A stretch of 34,126 bases of DNA, taken from a virus. The stretch covers positions 1-34,126 of IMG/VR virus record IMGVR_UViG_3300030118_002659. One strand, written 5' to 3'. Of this stretch, positions 1-6,926 are shown one piece after another. Both the position numbers and the translations under genes were made by a program. Position 1 is the stretch's first letter. Every line of letters starts with the position of its first letter. Under the pieces are notes generated by a model that saw nothing but the letters and a program-made list of their open reading frames with translations, was not told where the DNA came from and ran no database searches.

Positions 1-12
1 ACAAAGAATACA

Positions 13-411
13 ATGCAGAGTTTAATCAGAAATAGAAAAAAGGTTAGACAAGTCATTGACTTTACAGGTGTGCAAAATGGTAACATGCACCCTAGCGATA
101 TTGATGCAGTTTTAGAATTTGATAATGAAGTATTAATTCTAATAGAGGTTAAGTATAAATTCAAAAAGATACCAACAGGTCAAAGATTATTATTAGAAAG
201 ATTATGTAATTCTTGGCATACGAAAAAATCTATTGTCCTAAAAGTTGAGCATGATTACGAAAGTGATGAGCAAAACATACCTTTAGAAAATTGTAAAGTA
301 ACTGCAATTTATTATGATAAAAAATGGATTTATTACTCTGAGCATTACGACTTTAAACACTACATAAACAAGCTCGGTGAGAAATGGGAATGTAAAAAGT
401 GTGTTTTTTAA
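13..411 (+). CDS. PD-(D/E)XK-fold nuclease-like protein
   Basis: A 132-residue protein with the layout of a small restriction-endonuclease-fold domain: D31 in SDIDAVLEF, then E45 and K47 in the strand LILIEVKYK, then Q57 (TGQR). The D-x13-E-x-K spacing fits the PD-(D/E)XK active site. The substrate is unknown. It is one of three PD-(D/E)XK-like proteins here, with those at 934 and 33312. If the window closes into a circle, its start overlaps the end of the sigma-like gene by 23 nt, so it would belong to the replication operon. Its cysteines (KWECKKCVF) are at the extreme C-terminus and may be incidental. Fold assignment is by motif only. Confidence 0.6.
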   Translation: MQSLIRNRKKVRQVIDFTGVQNGNMHPSDIDAVLEFDNEVLILIEVKYKFKKIPTGQRLLLERLCNSWHTKKSIVLKVEHDYESDEQNIPLENCKVTAIYYDKKWIYYSEHYDFKHYINKLGEKWECKKCVF

Positions 412-440
412 ACAATTTAATAGTTATTTATTATTTATAT

Positions 441-587
441 ATGCCACTACTAAAACCAAAACGATACGAACAAAGAGAAAGTTTCTTGGGCAGATTTATG
501 AATAATGCCAAGATGATTATAGAATATCCTGACCCCAAGCAAAGATATGCAGTTGCTATGGATATTTGGAAAAAGAAATTTAATTAA
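441..587 (+). CDS. Small phage protein with an EYPDPKQRYAV motif
   Basis: A 48-residue protein starting MPLLKPKRYEQRES. An upstream ATG at 399 is possible, but its extension is a hydrophobic AT-rich translation that overlaps the previous gene, so 441 is preferred. The core, FLGRFMNNAKMIIEYPDPKQ followed by RYAVAMDIWKK, resembles a short motif (F..R.M.....E.P...QR.AV....W) I know from phage head-maturation and structural proteins, where it is usually part of a longer chain. Here it stands alone, followed by a terminator. Function is unknown. The 15 nt ending at the ATG also occur before the gene at 21866. Confidence 0.6.
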   Translation: MPLLKPKRYEQRESFLGRFMNNAKMIIEYPDPKQRYAVAMDIWKKKFN

Positions 588-616
588 CCCTGCACCCTGC
601 ACACATTCCAAAATCA

Positions 617-640
617 ACACCATTGGGTGTGGGGTTTTTT
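617..640 (+). terminator. Intrinsic terminator after the 441 gene
   Basis: ACACC (617-621), a 4-nt loop and GGTGT (626-630), then GGGG and a six-T run (635-640). A longer alternative pairing with the CCCTGCACAC segment upstream (595-604) is also possible. Confidence 0.55.
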
Positions 641-648
641 AAATAAAA

Positions 649-680
649 CTTGCATAATTAATTAATTATTATTTAATTTG
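649..680 (+). promoter_or_regulatory. Bacteroidota-type promoter before the lipoprotein gene
   Basis: CTTG (649-652), 20 nt, then TTAATTTG (673-680), 7 of 8 positions against TAnnTTTG counting the free positions. It lies between the 617 terminator and the ATG at 698, so the lipoprotein, exonuclease and terminase block probably starts here. Inferred from consensus only. Confidence 0.5.
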
Positions 681-697
681 TTTCAAACAATGAAGCA

Positions 698-937
698 ATG
701 AGAATAATTTTACTACTATTAATTATGTTCGTACAAAGTTGCACAAAGGAAAATTGTGATTTAAATTACTATCCTTCAGCACCTAGACTAGAACCCTACC
801 ATGTAGAATACGGAGACAACTATGTAAAGTATGTTTTTGTTTGTATTAATGGTTATAATGAAGTGTATAATTATTATATCTCAGGCGATTGTTGGGAATT
901 AGATTACTCACAAAATTATAATTATAACTGCAAATGA
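698..937 (+). CDS. Small predicted lipoprotein
   Basis: A 79-residue protein. The N-terminus MRIILLLLIMFVQSC is a short lipoprotein signal peptide with a lipobox-like VQSC, putting the lipidated cysteine at position 15. The mature part is about 65 residues, rich in Tyr and Asn, with three further Cys and no recognisable domain. It is the first gene after its own promoter, and its stop overlaps the exonuclease start (ATGA). Phage lipoproteins of this size can act in superinfection exclusion or envelope modification; that role here is only inference. The signal peptide is clear, the function is not known. Confidence 0.6.
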   Translation: MRIILLLLIMFVQSCTKENCDLNYYPSAPRLEPYHVEYGDNYVKYVFVCINGYNEVYNYYISGDCWELDYSQNYNYNCK

Positions 938-1707
938 AAGATTTATTTACAACATTAGATGGCGAAGTTTGGGACAGAAACGAACTTGTCGAAAAAGCAA
1001 TAGAAGATAAATTCTATTATGGTTATTTGTCTAAGGCATGTTTGTCTAGTAGTGCGATAAGCCAATTATTAAAATCTCCAAGAGAGTATAAGAAACAAGA
1101 TGATTTACCTACTGAATCTGATGCACTTGCACAAGGATATTTATTCCATGCAAGTATATTAGAAGAGGATAAATTTAATGAGTGTTTGTTTTTAGATGTG
1201 GCAACTAAAGCAAACAAGCAATATAAACTTGCCAAAGCTGAAAGGTGGGATGTATTTACAATGCGAGATAGAGATAAAGCATTGAAGATGAGAGATAGAT
1301 TTTATAATTGTCCTGATGCCAGAGATTTAATATCTGATTGTAAGTTTGAAGTACCAGAAATAAATTACTTGAATGATTATCCATTTAGAGCAAAAGCTGA
1401 TGCTTTAGGAAGTTTACTAATAGATTTAAAGAGTACAAGTGATTTAAATAAATTCAAGTATAGTGCAAAGATGTATAATTATGATAGTCAATGTTTTATA
1501 TATTGTAATTTATTTGGCAAATCATATAAAGACTTTAGATATATAACCATTGATAAAACACCTACAAATGAAATTGGTATATTTGATGTAAGTGAGGATT
1601 TTTATTATAGTGGAGAGCAAAAAGTAGAAATGGCTATAAATGTTTATGAGAGATATATTAAAAATGATTTTGACTTAAATGATTACTTAGTTATAGAAAC
1701 TTTATGA
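934..1707 (+). CDS. RecE-like PD-(D/E)XK exonuclease
   Basis: A 257-residue protein resembling the exodeoxyribonuclease VIII / PDDEXK-like phage exonucleases. The N-terminal helix LSSSAISQLLKSPREYK and the following GYLFHASILEEDKF (H72) are typical of this family. The core strand FRAKADAL carries D156, and LLIDLKSTSD carries D164 and K166. The YDSQCFIYC helix (residues 183-191) follows the active site. It would resect double-stranded ends for single-strand annealing. Its likely partner, the ERF annealase at 30318, is about 4.2 kb away if the genome is circular. It overlaps the lipoprotein stop by 4 nt. Confidence 0.8.
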   Translation: MKDLFTTLDGEVWDRNELVEKAIEDKFYYGYLSKACLSSSAISQLLKSPREYKKQDDLPTESDALAQGYLFHASILEEDKFNECLFLDVATKANKQYKLAKAERWDVFTMRDRDKALKMRDRFYNCPDARDLISDCKFEVPEINYLNDYPFRAKADALGSLLIDLKSTSDLNKFKYSAKMYNYDSQCFIYCNLFGKSYKDFRYITIDKTPTNEIGIFDVSEDFYYSGEQKVEMAINVYERYIKNDFDLNDYLVIETL

Positions 1708-1710
1708 GAG

Positions 1711-1905
1711 ATGGTATATTTAGACAAGGATGCGTGTTATGAGGACACTTTATTATGTTTACAAACACACACAACGACACTAACCGATGTGGTTATAATT
1801 TTACAACACTATGAAGAGCAAGAAGAGTATGAGTGTTGTAGTGGCATATTAAGAGCAATTAATGAATACAAGTCATCGCTTCGAGTTCTTGAATATAGAG
1901 GTTGA
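1711..1905 (+). CDS. Hypothetical small protein
   Basis: A 64-residue protein starting three bases after the exonuclease stop. It is predicted mostly helical and acidic in the middle (HYEEQEEYECC). No family recognised. Its position in a tightly packed, co-directional run supports it as a real gene. Confidence 0.5.
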   Translation: MVYLDKDACYEDTLLCLQTHTTTLTDVVIILQHYEEQEEYECCSGILRAINEYKSSLRVLEYRG

Positions 1906-2095
1906 AAACATTGAGTATTATACTAATTATAAAAACTCTTTATGTCAATTTATAATAAGGAATGGTTCTTATAAGAAAAACTCTAATCTACATAATAGAG
2001 AAAGGATTGTTCCAGAAGATATGGCTAAGCTATTAAAAGAAATTCAAGACATCGAAATATTAATATATAAATTAAAGCATGAAAAATACATATAG
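1862..2095 (+). CDS. Hypothetical small protein
   Basis: A 77-residue protein with a C-terminal helical stretch (PEDMAKLLKEIQDIEILIYK). It overlaps the previous gene by 44 nt, long for this genome, but there is no later ATG before residue 54, so either the overlap is real or a non-ATG start is used. Its end overlaps the next start by 17 nt. No family recognised. Confidence 0.45.
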   Translation: MNTSHRFEFLNIEVENIEYYTNYKNSLCQFIIRNGSYKKNSNLHNRERIVPEDMAKLLKEIQDIEILIYKLKHEKYI

Positions 2096-2417
2096 AAAAC
2101 TATTACAAAAAGAATCTCCTAATTTATACAAGAGTTATGAATCTATTATGTTAGAACAATTTGAGTTGTTCTGTAAAAAACAATTAGATTATGGCATCAG
2201 TAATATAAGTACAGGAGCTGACTTAAATACAGATGAGGGCAAAAAGTTTGCATTATCTGGATTATGGTTTAGAATGAACGACAAGATAAGCCGTTGGAAA
2301 AACCTAATCATTAAGAATCGAAAAGCTAATAATGAATCGTTAGTTGATACGTTTCAGGACTTAGGTAATTATTCAATTATATCACAATTAATAAGTAAAG
2401 GACAATGGAAGAATTAA
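2079..2417 (+). CDS. Nucleotide-modification-associated domain (Nmad1-like) protein
   Basis: A 112-residue protein matching my memory of the Nmad1/DUF1599 pattern: FCKKQLDYG near residues 31-39, then LWFRMNDKISRWKNL, an ES..DTFQDLGNYS segment and a C-terminal ISQLISKGQW. This family is found in phages with other nucleotide-metabolism genes and is thought to act on modified nucleotides, but its chemistry is not settled. It sits between the exonuclease block and the terminase, overlapping the small terminase start by 13 nt. No partner hypermodification enzyme is seen in the window. Confidence 0.75.
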   Translation: MKNTYRKLLQKESPNLYKSYESIMLEQFELFCKKQLDYGISNISTGADLNTDEGKKFALSGLWFRMNDKISRWKNLIIKNRKANNESLVDTFQDLGNYSIISQLISKGQWKN

Positions 2418-2767
2418 ATAAAAAGAAACCTGATGGTCGTAAAAACAATGGTGCAGTAAAAGGCATCTCAAGAGGTCAAGGAAGGAAACCTAAAGCGACT
2501 GAAAAGAAGTTAAGTAGTTTTGCGTTACAGAGTATGAAAAAAGTATTTGGAAGTGAAGAGAAAGCATGGTTAGAATTGGCAAAGATGTCAAAGGAGAGCT
2601 TTCCTCATATGAGATTACTTTGGGAGTATAAGTATGGCAAACCAAAAGAAAGAAAAGAAATGGATATTAAAACAGAAGTGAATATTCCTGTTATTAATTT
2701 CTTAGATAAAAAAGAAGACACTATTGATATTGAAGCAGAGATAGATGAAAAATCTGAATCTAAATAA
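2405..2767 (+). CDS. Terminase small subunit (putative)
   Basis: A 120-residue protein directly upstream of, and overlapping by 23 nt, the large terminase. The N-terminus is very basic and Gly-rich (KKPDGRKNNGAVKGISRGQG, then RKPKATEKK), followed by a helical segment (residues 40-80) and an acidic C-terminal tail. This fits a DNA-recognition subunit with a tail contacting the large subunit. Assignment rests mainly on position and charge pattern. Confidence 0.65.
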   Translation: MEELNKKKPDGRKNNGAVKGISRGQGRKPKATEKKLSSFALQSMKKVFGSEEKAWLELAKMSKESFPHMRLLWEYKYGKPKERKEMDIKTEVNIPVINFLDKKEDTIDIEAEIDEKSESK

Positions 2768-3959
2768 AAAGTATCAAGCTCTATTCAACTCAAAGAATAG
2801 ATACTTTGTTGTCACAGGTGGTAGGGGAAGTGGAAAGTCCTTTGCAGTCAATACCTTTTTAGTATTACTAACATTTGAAAAAGGACATAGAATACTCTTT
2901 ACTCGTTTTACAATGACTTCAGCAGGTATGTCTATTATACCTGAATTTATTGAGAAGTTAGAATTAATGGGTATTGCTGAACAATTCACAATAACTAAAA
3001 CAGAAATAATAAACAATTTAACAGGCAGTTCAATATACTTTTCTGGTATTAGAACCTCAAGTGGAGACCAAACTGCAAAGCTAAAATCAATTCAAGGAGT
3101 ATCTACATTTGTATTAGATGAAGCAGAGGAATTAACCGATGAGGAAAGTTTTGATAAAATAGATTTTAGTATTAGAGCAAGGGAAGTGCCAAATAGATGT
3201 ATATTAATTCTAAACCCTACAACAAAAGAGAATTGGATATATCAACGATTCTTTCAGAATAGAGGTATTCCTGATGGATTTAATGGCAATAAGAATGATA
3301 TAACTTATATCCATACTACATATTTAGATAACTTAGAACATTTATCAAAGTCATTTGTGTCACAAATAGAAGATATGAAAGTTAGAAGACCTGAGAAATA
3401 TAAGCATCAAATTTTGGGTGGATGGTTGCAAAGAGCAGAGGGTGTTATATTTACTCATTGGAATATAGGTAAATTCAATGGGGAAATAGATTCAATATTT
3501 GGTTTGGACTTTGGGTTTTCTGTGGATGAAAATTGCTTATCGGAAGTTGCGATTGATAAAAGTAGAAAAATTATTTGGTTAAAAGAACACTTTTATAAAA
3601 AAGGTTTAACGACAAGTCAAATGTATGACTTATGTATTAGACATGCTGGTAAGAATTTAATCGTAGCTGATAATAGTGAGCCACGACTTTTGACTGAATT
3701 AAAGATGAAAGGATTGAATATTGTGCCGACAATAAAAAGAAAAGGAAGTATTCTAACAGGAATTAGTTTAATGCAAGATTATCAAATCGTGATTGACAAT
3801 TCAAGTATAAATTTAATTCGTGAATTTAATAACTATGCTTGGAAGCTAACAGGTGCTATTCCTATTGATAAATTTAATCATGGCATTGATGCTACAAGGT
3901 ATGCAGTTCAATACTTATTAACTCGTTCAGTACCTCATGGTAGCTATTTTGTAAAATAA
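2745..3959 (+). CDS. terL: Terminase large subunit
   Basis: A 404-residue packaging motor and headful or site-specific nuclease. The ATPase domain has Walker A GGRGSGKS (residues 25-32) and Walker B TFVLDEAEE with D125/E126. ILILNPTTKENW (152-163) is a typical coupling region. The C-terminal RNase H-like nuclease has D255 in FGLDFG, D309 in VADNSEP and D382 in HGIDATRYA. It resembles the PBSX/Terminase_3 group. Length is normal. It ends the rightward block that begins at 698. No portal gene follows; the portal is about 18 kb downstream. Confidence 0.93.
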   Translation: MKNLNLNKKYQALFNSKNRYFVVTGGRGSGKSFAVNTFLVLLTFEKGHRILFTRFTMTSAGMSIIPEFIEKLELMGIAEQFTITKTEIINNLTGSSIYFSGIRTSSGDQTAKLKSIQGVSTFVLDEAEELTDEESFDKIDFSIRAREVPNRCILILNPTTKENWIYQRFFQNRGIPDGFNGNKNDITYIHTTYLDNLEHLSKSFVSQIEDMKVRRPEKYKHQILGGWLQRAEGVIFTHWNIGKFNGEIDSIFGLDFGFSVDENCLSEVAIDKSRKIIWLKEHFYKKGLTTSQMYDLCIRHAGKNLIVADNSEPRLLTELKMKGLNIVPTIKRKGSILTGISLMQDYQIVIDNSSINLIREFNNYAWKLTGAIPIDKFNHGIDATRYAVQYLLTRSVPHGSYFVK

Positions 3960-4013
3960 CAGAATGTTACATTTATAACAAAAACTATTCATTTTGTTAA
4001 ATTACCAACATTA

Positions 4014-4045
4014 TTTGTCAGTTGGAATATTTATTACTATATTGA
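4014..4045 (+). promoter_or_regulatory. Promoter P1 with shared spacer element
   Basis: TTTG (4014-4017), 20 nt, then TATATTGA (4038-4045). The spacer begins TCAGTTGGAA, repeated in P2 and P5 and, less exactly, P3. CCAAC (4005-4009) and GTTGG (4021-4025) form an inverted repeat around the -33 box, a possible operator. It drives the monocistronic gene at 4087. Confidence 0.6.
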
Positions 4046-4086
4046 ATAAAGTTCATTGAAATATTGTTTAATTAAAAACCAAAAAC

Positions 4087-4506
4087 ATGGAAACAATTAA
4101 GTTTAGAAAATCATTTGGTGGTAGAGAAAAACTATTCGCCAAGAAAAGTCAAACCAAAAAGAATATGTATGTTGGAGATTGTGTGGTTAGGGCAGTTGCT
4201 CATGCTACACAAAAACCCTACATTGAGGTTTGGAATGACTTAATGGAGTTGTCTAAAAAGACACTTCAGATGCCAAATACTGAAGCTAATTATGGTTCTT
4301 ATTTAGAAAGCATAGGTTGGAAAAAACAGAAACCTGTAAGAAATTCAAATAATAAAACCATAAGAGTTGCTGAGTTTCCTGCGAAACCAAGAGGTAAATA
4401 CATAATTAGTACAAGAAGTCATTTAACTTCTATTGTTAATCGTGTTCATTTAGATTCATGGGATTGTGGAAGATACAGAGCAAACACTTATTGGATAAAG
4501 GCATAA
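4087..4506 (+). CDS. Papain-like cysteine-protease-fold protein (putative)
   Basis: A 139-residue protein. GDCVVRAVAHATQK (from residue 31) puts a Cys at the start of a helix. The C-terminal half has GKYIISTRSHLTSIVNRVHL followed by DSWDCGRYR and YW. This Cys / SxHLT / D-W-D-C pattern matches a phage family I remember as having a papain-like cysteine protease fold. The candidate dyad is the Cys of DCVVRA and the His of RSHLT; catalysis is not shown. It is alone between promoter P1 and a strong terminator. Its 5' coding end (ATGGAAACAATTAAG) nearly matches that of the gene at 4597. Confidence 0.6.
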   Translation: METIKFRKSFGGREKLFAKKSQTKKNMYVGDCVVRAVAHATQKPYIEVWNDLMELSKKTLQMPNTEANYGSYLESIGWKKQKPVRNSNNKTIRVAEFPAKPRGKYIISTRSHLTSIVNRVHLDSWDCGRYRANTYWIKA

Positions 4507-4514
4507 GTAATACA

Positions 4515-4535
4515 GGGGAGGAAACTCCCCTTTTT
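4515..4535 (+). terminator. Strong intrinsic terminator
   Basis: Perfect 6-bp stem GGGGAG / CTCCCC (4515-4520, 4525-4530) with a GAAA tetraloop, followed by five T. It ends the papain-like gene's unit. Confidence 0.85.
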
Positions 4536-4545
4536 AATTGACTGA

Positions 4546-4577
4546 TTTGGTCAGTTGGAAAAAAATTATTAATATTA
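4546..4577 (+). promoter_or_regulatory. Promoter P2 with shared spacer element
   Basis: TTTG (4546-4549), 20 nt, then a weak TAATATTA. The spacer begins GTCAGTTGGAAA. ACTGA (4541-4545) and TCAGT (4551-4555) form a perfect inverted repeat with a 5-nt centre covering the -33 box. The weak -7 box makes this the least certain of the set, but it sits between a terminator and a gene start. Confidence 0.5.
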
Positions 4578-4596
4578 TAAAACAAAATACAATACA

Positions 4597-4839
4597 ATGG
4601 AAACAATAAAAATAAATGCTTATCAATTTGATGAGCTATCAAACGATTCAAAATTTAATGTAAAATGTTGGTTGGATGAATTTCCAATTGAATACGAACA
4701 TGAATTGCCAAGTGGCAAACTTGTTATGAGATATGAATATTTTACGGAACAAGATGATGAACTTTCATCTGAAACTTGTAGGATAAATGAATATTTATTT
4801 ACCAAAGAGGGAAAACCAATACACCATTTAAAAATATGA
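4597..4839 (+). CDS. Hypothetical protein, first gene of the P2 unit
   Basis: An 80-residue acidic protein (METIKINAYQFDELSNDSKF...). The F-x-E-L-s-x-x-x-K-x-x-x-x-x-W arrangement near residues 11-26 is common in small phage accessory proteins of unknown function. It shares its METIK start with the 4087 gene and overlaps the next start by 4 nt (ATGA). Confidence 0.6.
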   Translation: METIKINAYQFDELSNDSKFNVKCWLDEFPIEYEHELPSGKLVMRYEYFTEQDDELSSETCRINEYLFTKEGKPIHHLKI

Positions 4840-4970
4840 AAAAAGCAAACATTAAAGCAACCTTAAAAAAATACGATGAGAACAGATATTTTCATCGTGC
4901 AGACTTTGATTGGATAGCAAAGAAAAACATCCAATTGATTGATGAAACATTTAAAAAGAAAAAGAAATGA
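4836..4970 (+). CDS. Hypothetical 44-residue basic protein
   Basis: MKKANIKATLKKYDENRYFH, then a DFDWIAKKNIQLIDETF helix and a KKKKK end. It overlaps both neighbours by 4 nt (ATGA), the main evidence that it is real. No family recognised. Confidence 0.55.
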   Translation: MKKANIKATLKKYDENRYFHRADFDWIAKKNIQLIDETFKKKKK

Positions 4971-5194
4971 AACAAAGAGAAAAAATAATAGAACTTGCTG
5001 AAAGTATTATAGATTGTATACCGAAAGAAATGATTATGCCAAGAGTAATTGAAGATTTTGCTGATGATTCAGACATGGAACATTTAAAACAAAACCTTAG
5101 TAATTCAGATAGTTTTGACAAGAATCTTAAAATACTTGACAAGTATACAGACATAGCAAACAAAGTATATAATCAAATTAAATTAAGAATGTAA
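4967..5194 (+). CDS. Hypothetical protein
   Basis: A 75-residue, mostly helical protein (MKQREKIIELAESIIDCIPK...). Its last stop base is the first base of the next ATG (TAATG). No family recognised. Third gene of the P2 unit. Confidence 0.55.
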   Translation: MKQREKIIELAESIIDCIPKEMIMPRVIEDFADDSDMEHLKQNLSNSDSFDKNLKILDKYTDIANKVYNQIKLRM

Positions 5195-5355
5195 TGAAAA
5201 CAAGAGACGAATTAAAAGAAATGGAATTGGGTGATTTAATGGACCACCTGATTGAAGCTGAGGATACAATTAAGTATTGTAGTTACTCAAGAAGAGACTT
5301 AGATTATTTAAGAGCTCTCCGATATGAATTTGAACGAAGACAACAAATAATATGA
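5194..5355 (+). CDS. Hypothetical 53-residue protein
   Basis: MKTRDELKEMELGDLMDHLI followed by EAEDTIKYCSYSRRDLDYLR: two predicted amphipathic helices, likely a small dimerising or coiled-coil protein. It overlaps the stop before it by 1 nt and the start after it by 4 nt. No family recognised. Confidence 0.55.
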   Translation: MKTRDELKEMELGDLMDHLIEAEDTIKYCSYSRRDLDYLRALRYEFERRQQII

Positions 5356-5519
5356 GAACACTTGGCAAAATATTAAAGTCGTTTTTCACGACAGACAAAA
5401 CTCAGTATTGGTTAAGAATACCAACAAGTTTTGAAAGTAAAGAAGCTAAAGAAGATTTTATCTTTGGCACAATAGAATTTTTAAATAGTAAAACACAAAT
5501 AGATGACACGAACTCCTGA
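5352..5519 (+). CDS. Hypothetical 55-residue protein
   Basis: Starts MRTLGKILKSFFTTDKTQYW with a mixed beta/helix pattern after it (FESKEAKEDFIFGTIEFLNS). The segment looks like a short ferredoxin-like half-domain, but nothing is recognised. Overlaps the previous stop by 4 nt and the next start by 17 nt. Confidence 0.5.
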   Translation: MRTLGKILKSFFTTDKTQYWLRIPTSFESKEAKEDFIFGTIEFLNSKTQIDDTNS

Positions 5520-5673
5520 TATTGTAAGAGTGGAAATAAACCACCTTAGACAATTGCTTCATAATGCCACTGAAAAGAATGTGGAATATGAAAACAGAAT
5601 AAAAGAATTAGAAGCTAAACTTGAGGTTTATCATACTAATTTAGAGCATGAATACAGAAAGCAAAATGCATAA
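5503..5673 (+). CDS. Hypothetical coiled-coil protein
   Basis: A 56-residue protein that is nearly all helix; residues 8-50 (VRVEINHLRQLLHNATEKN... then IKELEAKLEVYHTNLE) show heptad-like spacing, so a coiled coil is likely. Translationally coupled to both neighbours. Confidence 0.5.
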   Translation: MTRTPDIVRVEINHLRQLLHNATEKNVEYENRIKELEAKLEVYHTNLEHEYRKQNA

Positions 5674-5815
5674 ATATACTTTTCATATTAAAGAATTTAA
5701 TAGTGATGAGTATACTAAAGAATTCAATACTGATAGAAGTGTTGAGTGGACTATAAAACAATATAGAAGAAATCGAAACATCGAATATATGAATTTAATA
5801 ATAAATGAAAAGTAA
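5666..5815 (+). CDS. Hypothetical 49-residue protein
   Basis: MHKYTFHIKEFNSDEYTKEF... with a basic helix (QYRRNRNIEYMN). The start at 5666 gives an 8-nt overlap with the previous gene; an in-frame ATG at 5648 would add MNTESK. No family recognised. Confidence 0.45.
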   Translation: MHKYTFHIKEFNSDEYTKEFNTDRSVEWTIKQYRRNRNIEYMNLIINEK

Positions 5816-5936
5816 AAAAGTTAGGTATATTCCATGCTCTGAATTTCAACAAGTATATAGTTGGAATGGCAGAACAAATAAAAAATCAAGTTATATTCCT
5901 CAACATATATTAGAGAAATATAGAAAGAATAAATAA
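5805..5936 (+). CDS. Hypothetical 43-residue basic protein
   Basis: MKSKKVRYIPCSEFQQVYSW, then NGRTNKKSSYIPQHILEKYR. Small, basic, overlapping the previous gene by 11 nt. The fixed-looking IP(C/Q) repeats are curious but no family is recognised. Confidence 0.45.
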   Translation: MKSKKVRYIPCSEFQQVYSWNGRTNKKSSYIPQHILEKYRKNK

Positions 5937-5949
5937 TAAATTTAATACA

Positions 5950-6183
5950 ATGAAAACAAAAGAAAACAAAAATGTCATTGATGAAATAAGATTTAATGGC
6001 AAAACAAGAACCGAAGCTCTTTGTGAATTATATAGCACCTTGTCAAACGATGACTTAATAAATTTAATGAGTATGGCTCATGCAAGAATGTTTGTTTATC
6101 ACTCTGAATCAAAAACTACTTATGATATTGAATCTATTTGTAGAAATGGCAATTCAATACAAATAAATTTAATAGAGGACTAA
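5950..6183 (+). CDS. Hypothetical protein, last gene of the P2 unit
   Basis: A 77-residue protein (MKTKENKNVIDEIRFNGKTR...) preceded by an A/T-rich leader and followed by a terminator. The LSNDDLINLMSMAHARMF segment looks like a small helical domain. No family recognised. Confidence 0.6.
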   Translation: MKTKENKNVIDEIRFNGKTRTEALCELYSTLSNDDLINLMSMAHARMFVYHSESKTTYDIESICRNGNSIQINLIED

Positions 6184-6230
6184 ATTCAATATATATAAAT
6201 TCAATAGTATTTTTTCTGTGTTTGGTTTTT

Positions 6231-6258
6231 ACCCCTTGCAATTTTTGTGAGGGGTTTT
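6231..6258 (+). terminator. Intrinsic terminator
   Basis: ACCCCTTGCA (6231-6240) pairs with TGTGAGGGGT (6246-6255), ten pairs with two wobbles, followed by T residues. It closes the 4597-6183 unit. Confidence 0.8.
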
Positions 6259-6295
6259 AACTTTTAAATATAAATAAATCTTTTTACTAATGACA

Positions 6296-6327
6296 TTTGG
6301 TCATGTGGAAATAATTACTTAACTTCC
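6296..6327 (+). promoter_or_regulatory. Promoter P3 with shared spacer element
   Basis: TTTG (6296-6299), 20 nt, then TAACTTCC (6320-6327, two mismatches in the fixed positions). The spacer starts GTCATGTGGAAA, a variant of the P1/P2/P5 element. TGAC (6291-6294) and GTCA (6300-6303) are inverted around the -33 box, as in P2. Confidence 0.5.
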
Positions 6328-6353
6328 CAATGTTTAACAAAAAAAATTATAAC

Positions 6354-6926
6354 ATGAAAACAAAAGAAAAAACATTTACAGAATTCACTCCGATTGGCAA
6401 AACTTATTGGAATGATGAGGGATTTTATCAAAAAGAATATACTGAGCATTATGATTGGTATGTTCCAAATTCAGGCGATGCACCTACAATTCATGGGGAA
6501 TTATTAAGAGCAGTATCAAGATTGCATTATGATTATTTTAATAATGGTAATTGTAATATTCAGGAAGTAATTGAAGATGATTGTCCTGATTGTTATGGCA
6601 CAGGTTGGCAAGAAAGCGATTATGATGATGAGGATGAGATTGATTGCTCAAGTTGTGGTGGCGATTGTACATGGGAGACAGGAATTGAAATTAATGAGTA
6701 TTATCAAAGAATGATTGATTTTCTTATAGATTATTCTAATGCCCAAAAAGAGATTGATGAATTAGTTAAATTTTTGACCGACTATTATCATTATAGAAAC
6801 CCTAATTTGTTTGCTGAAAAGAATGAGCAACTTTACACAAGATTGGTTGATAAAATCATGCAACAGATTTTAACTGAGGGTAAAAATGGAAACAGACCAA
6901 ATCCTAAATTTAGAGAAGATGCATAG
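6354..6926 (+). CDS. Zinc-binding CxxCxGxG protein, function unknown
   Basis: A 190-residue protein from ATG 6354; an in-frame ATG at 6330 would add eight residues. 6354 is preferred because of its A-rich leader and the MKTKE start shared with the 5950 gene. It has paired motifs CPDCYGTGW and CSSCGGDC around a Asp/Glu-rich loop, a DnaJ-like zinc knuckle. Before it lies PTIHGELLRAVSRLHYDYFN, a segment I associate with small accessory proteins of phages and plasmids. The rest is helical. First gene of the P3 unit. Confidence 0.6.
   Translation: MKTKEKTFTEFTPIGKTYWNDEGFYQKEYTEHYDWYVPNSGDAPTIHGELLRAVSRLHYDYFNNGNCNIQEVIEDDCPDCYGTGWQESDYDDEDEIDCSSCGGDCTWETGIEINEYYQRMIDFLIDYSNAQKEIDELVKFLTDYYHYRNPNLFAEKNEQLYTRLVDKIMQQILTEGKNGNRPNPKFREDA

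Noticed and set aside
399-440. N-terminal extension of the 441 gene
   Set aside because: Hydrophobic AT-rich translation that overlaps the previous gene; the second ATG has the shared leader.
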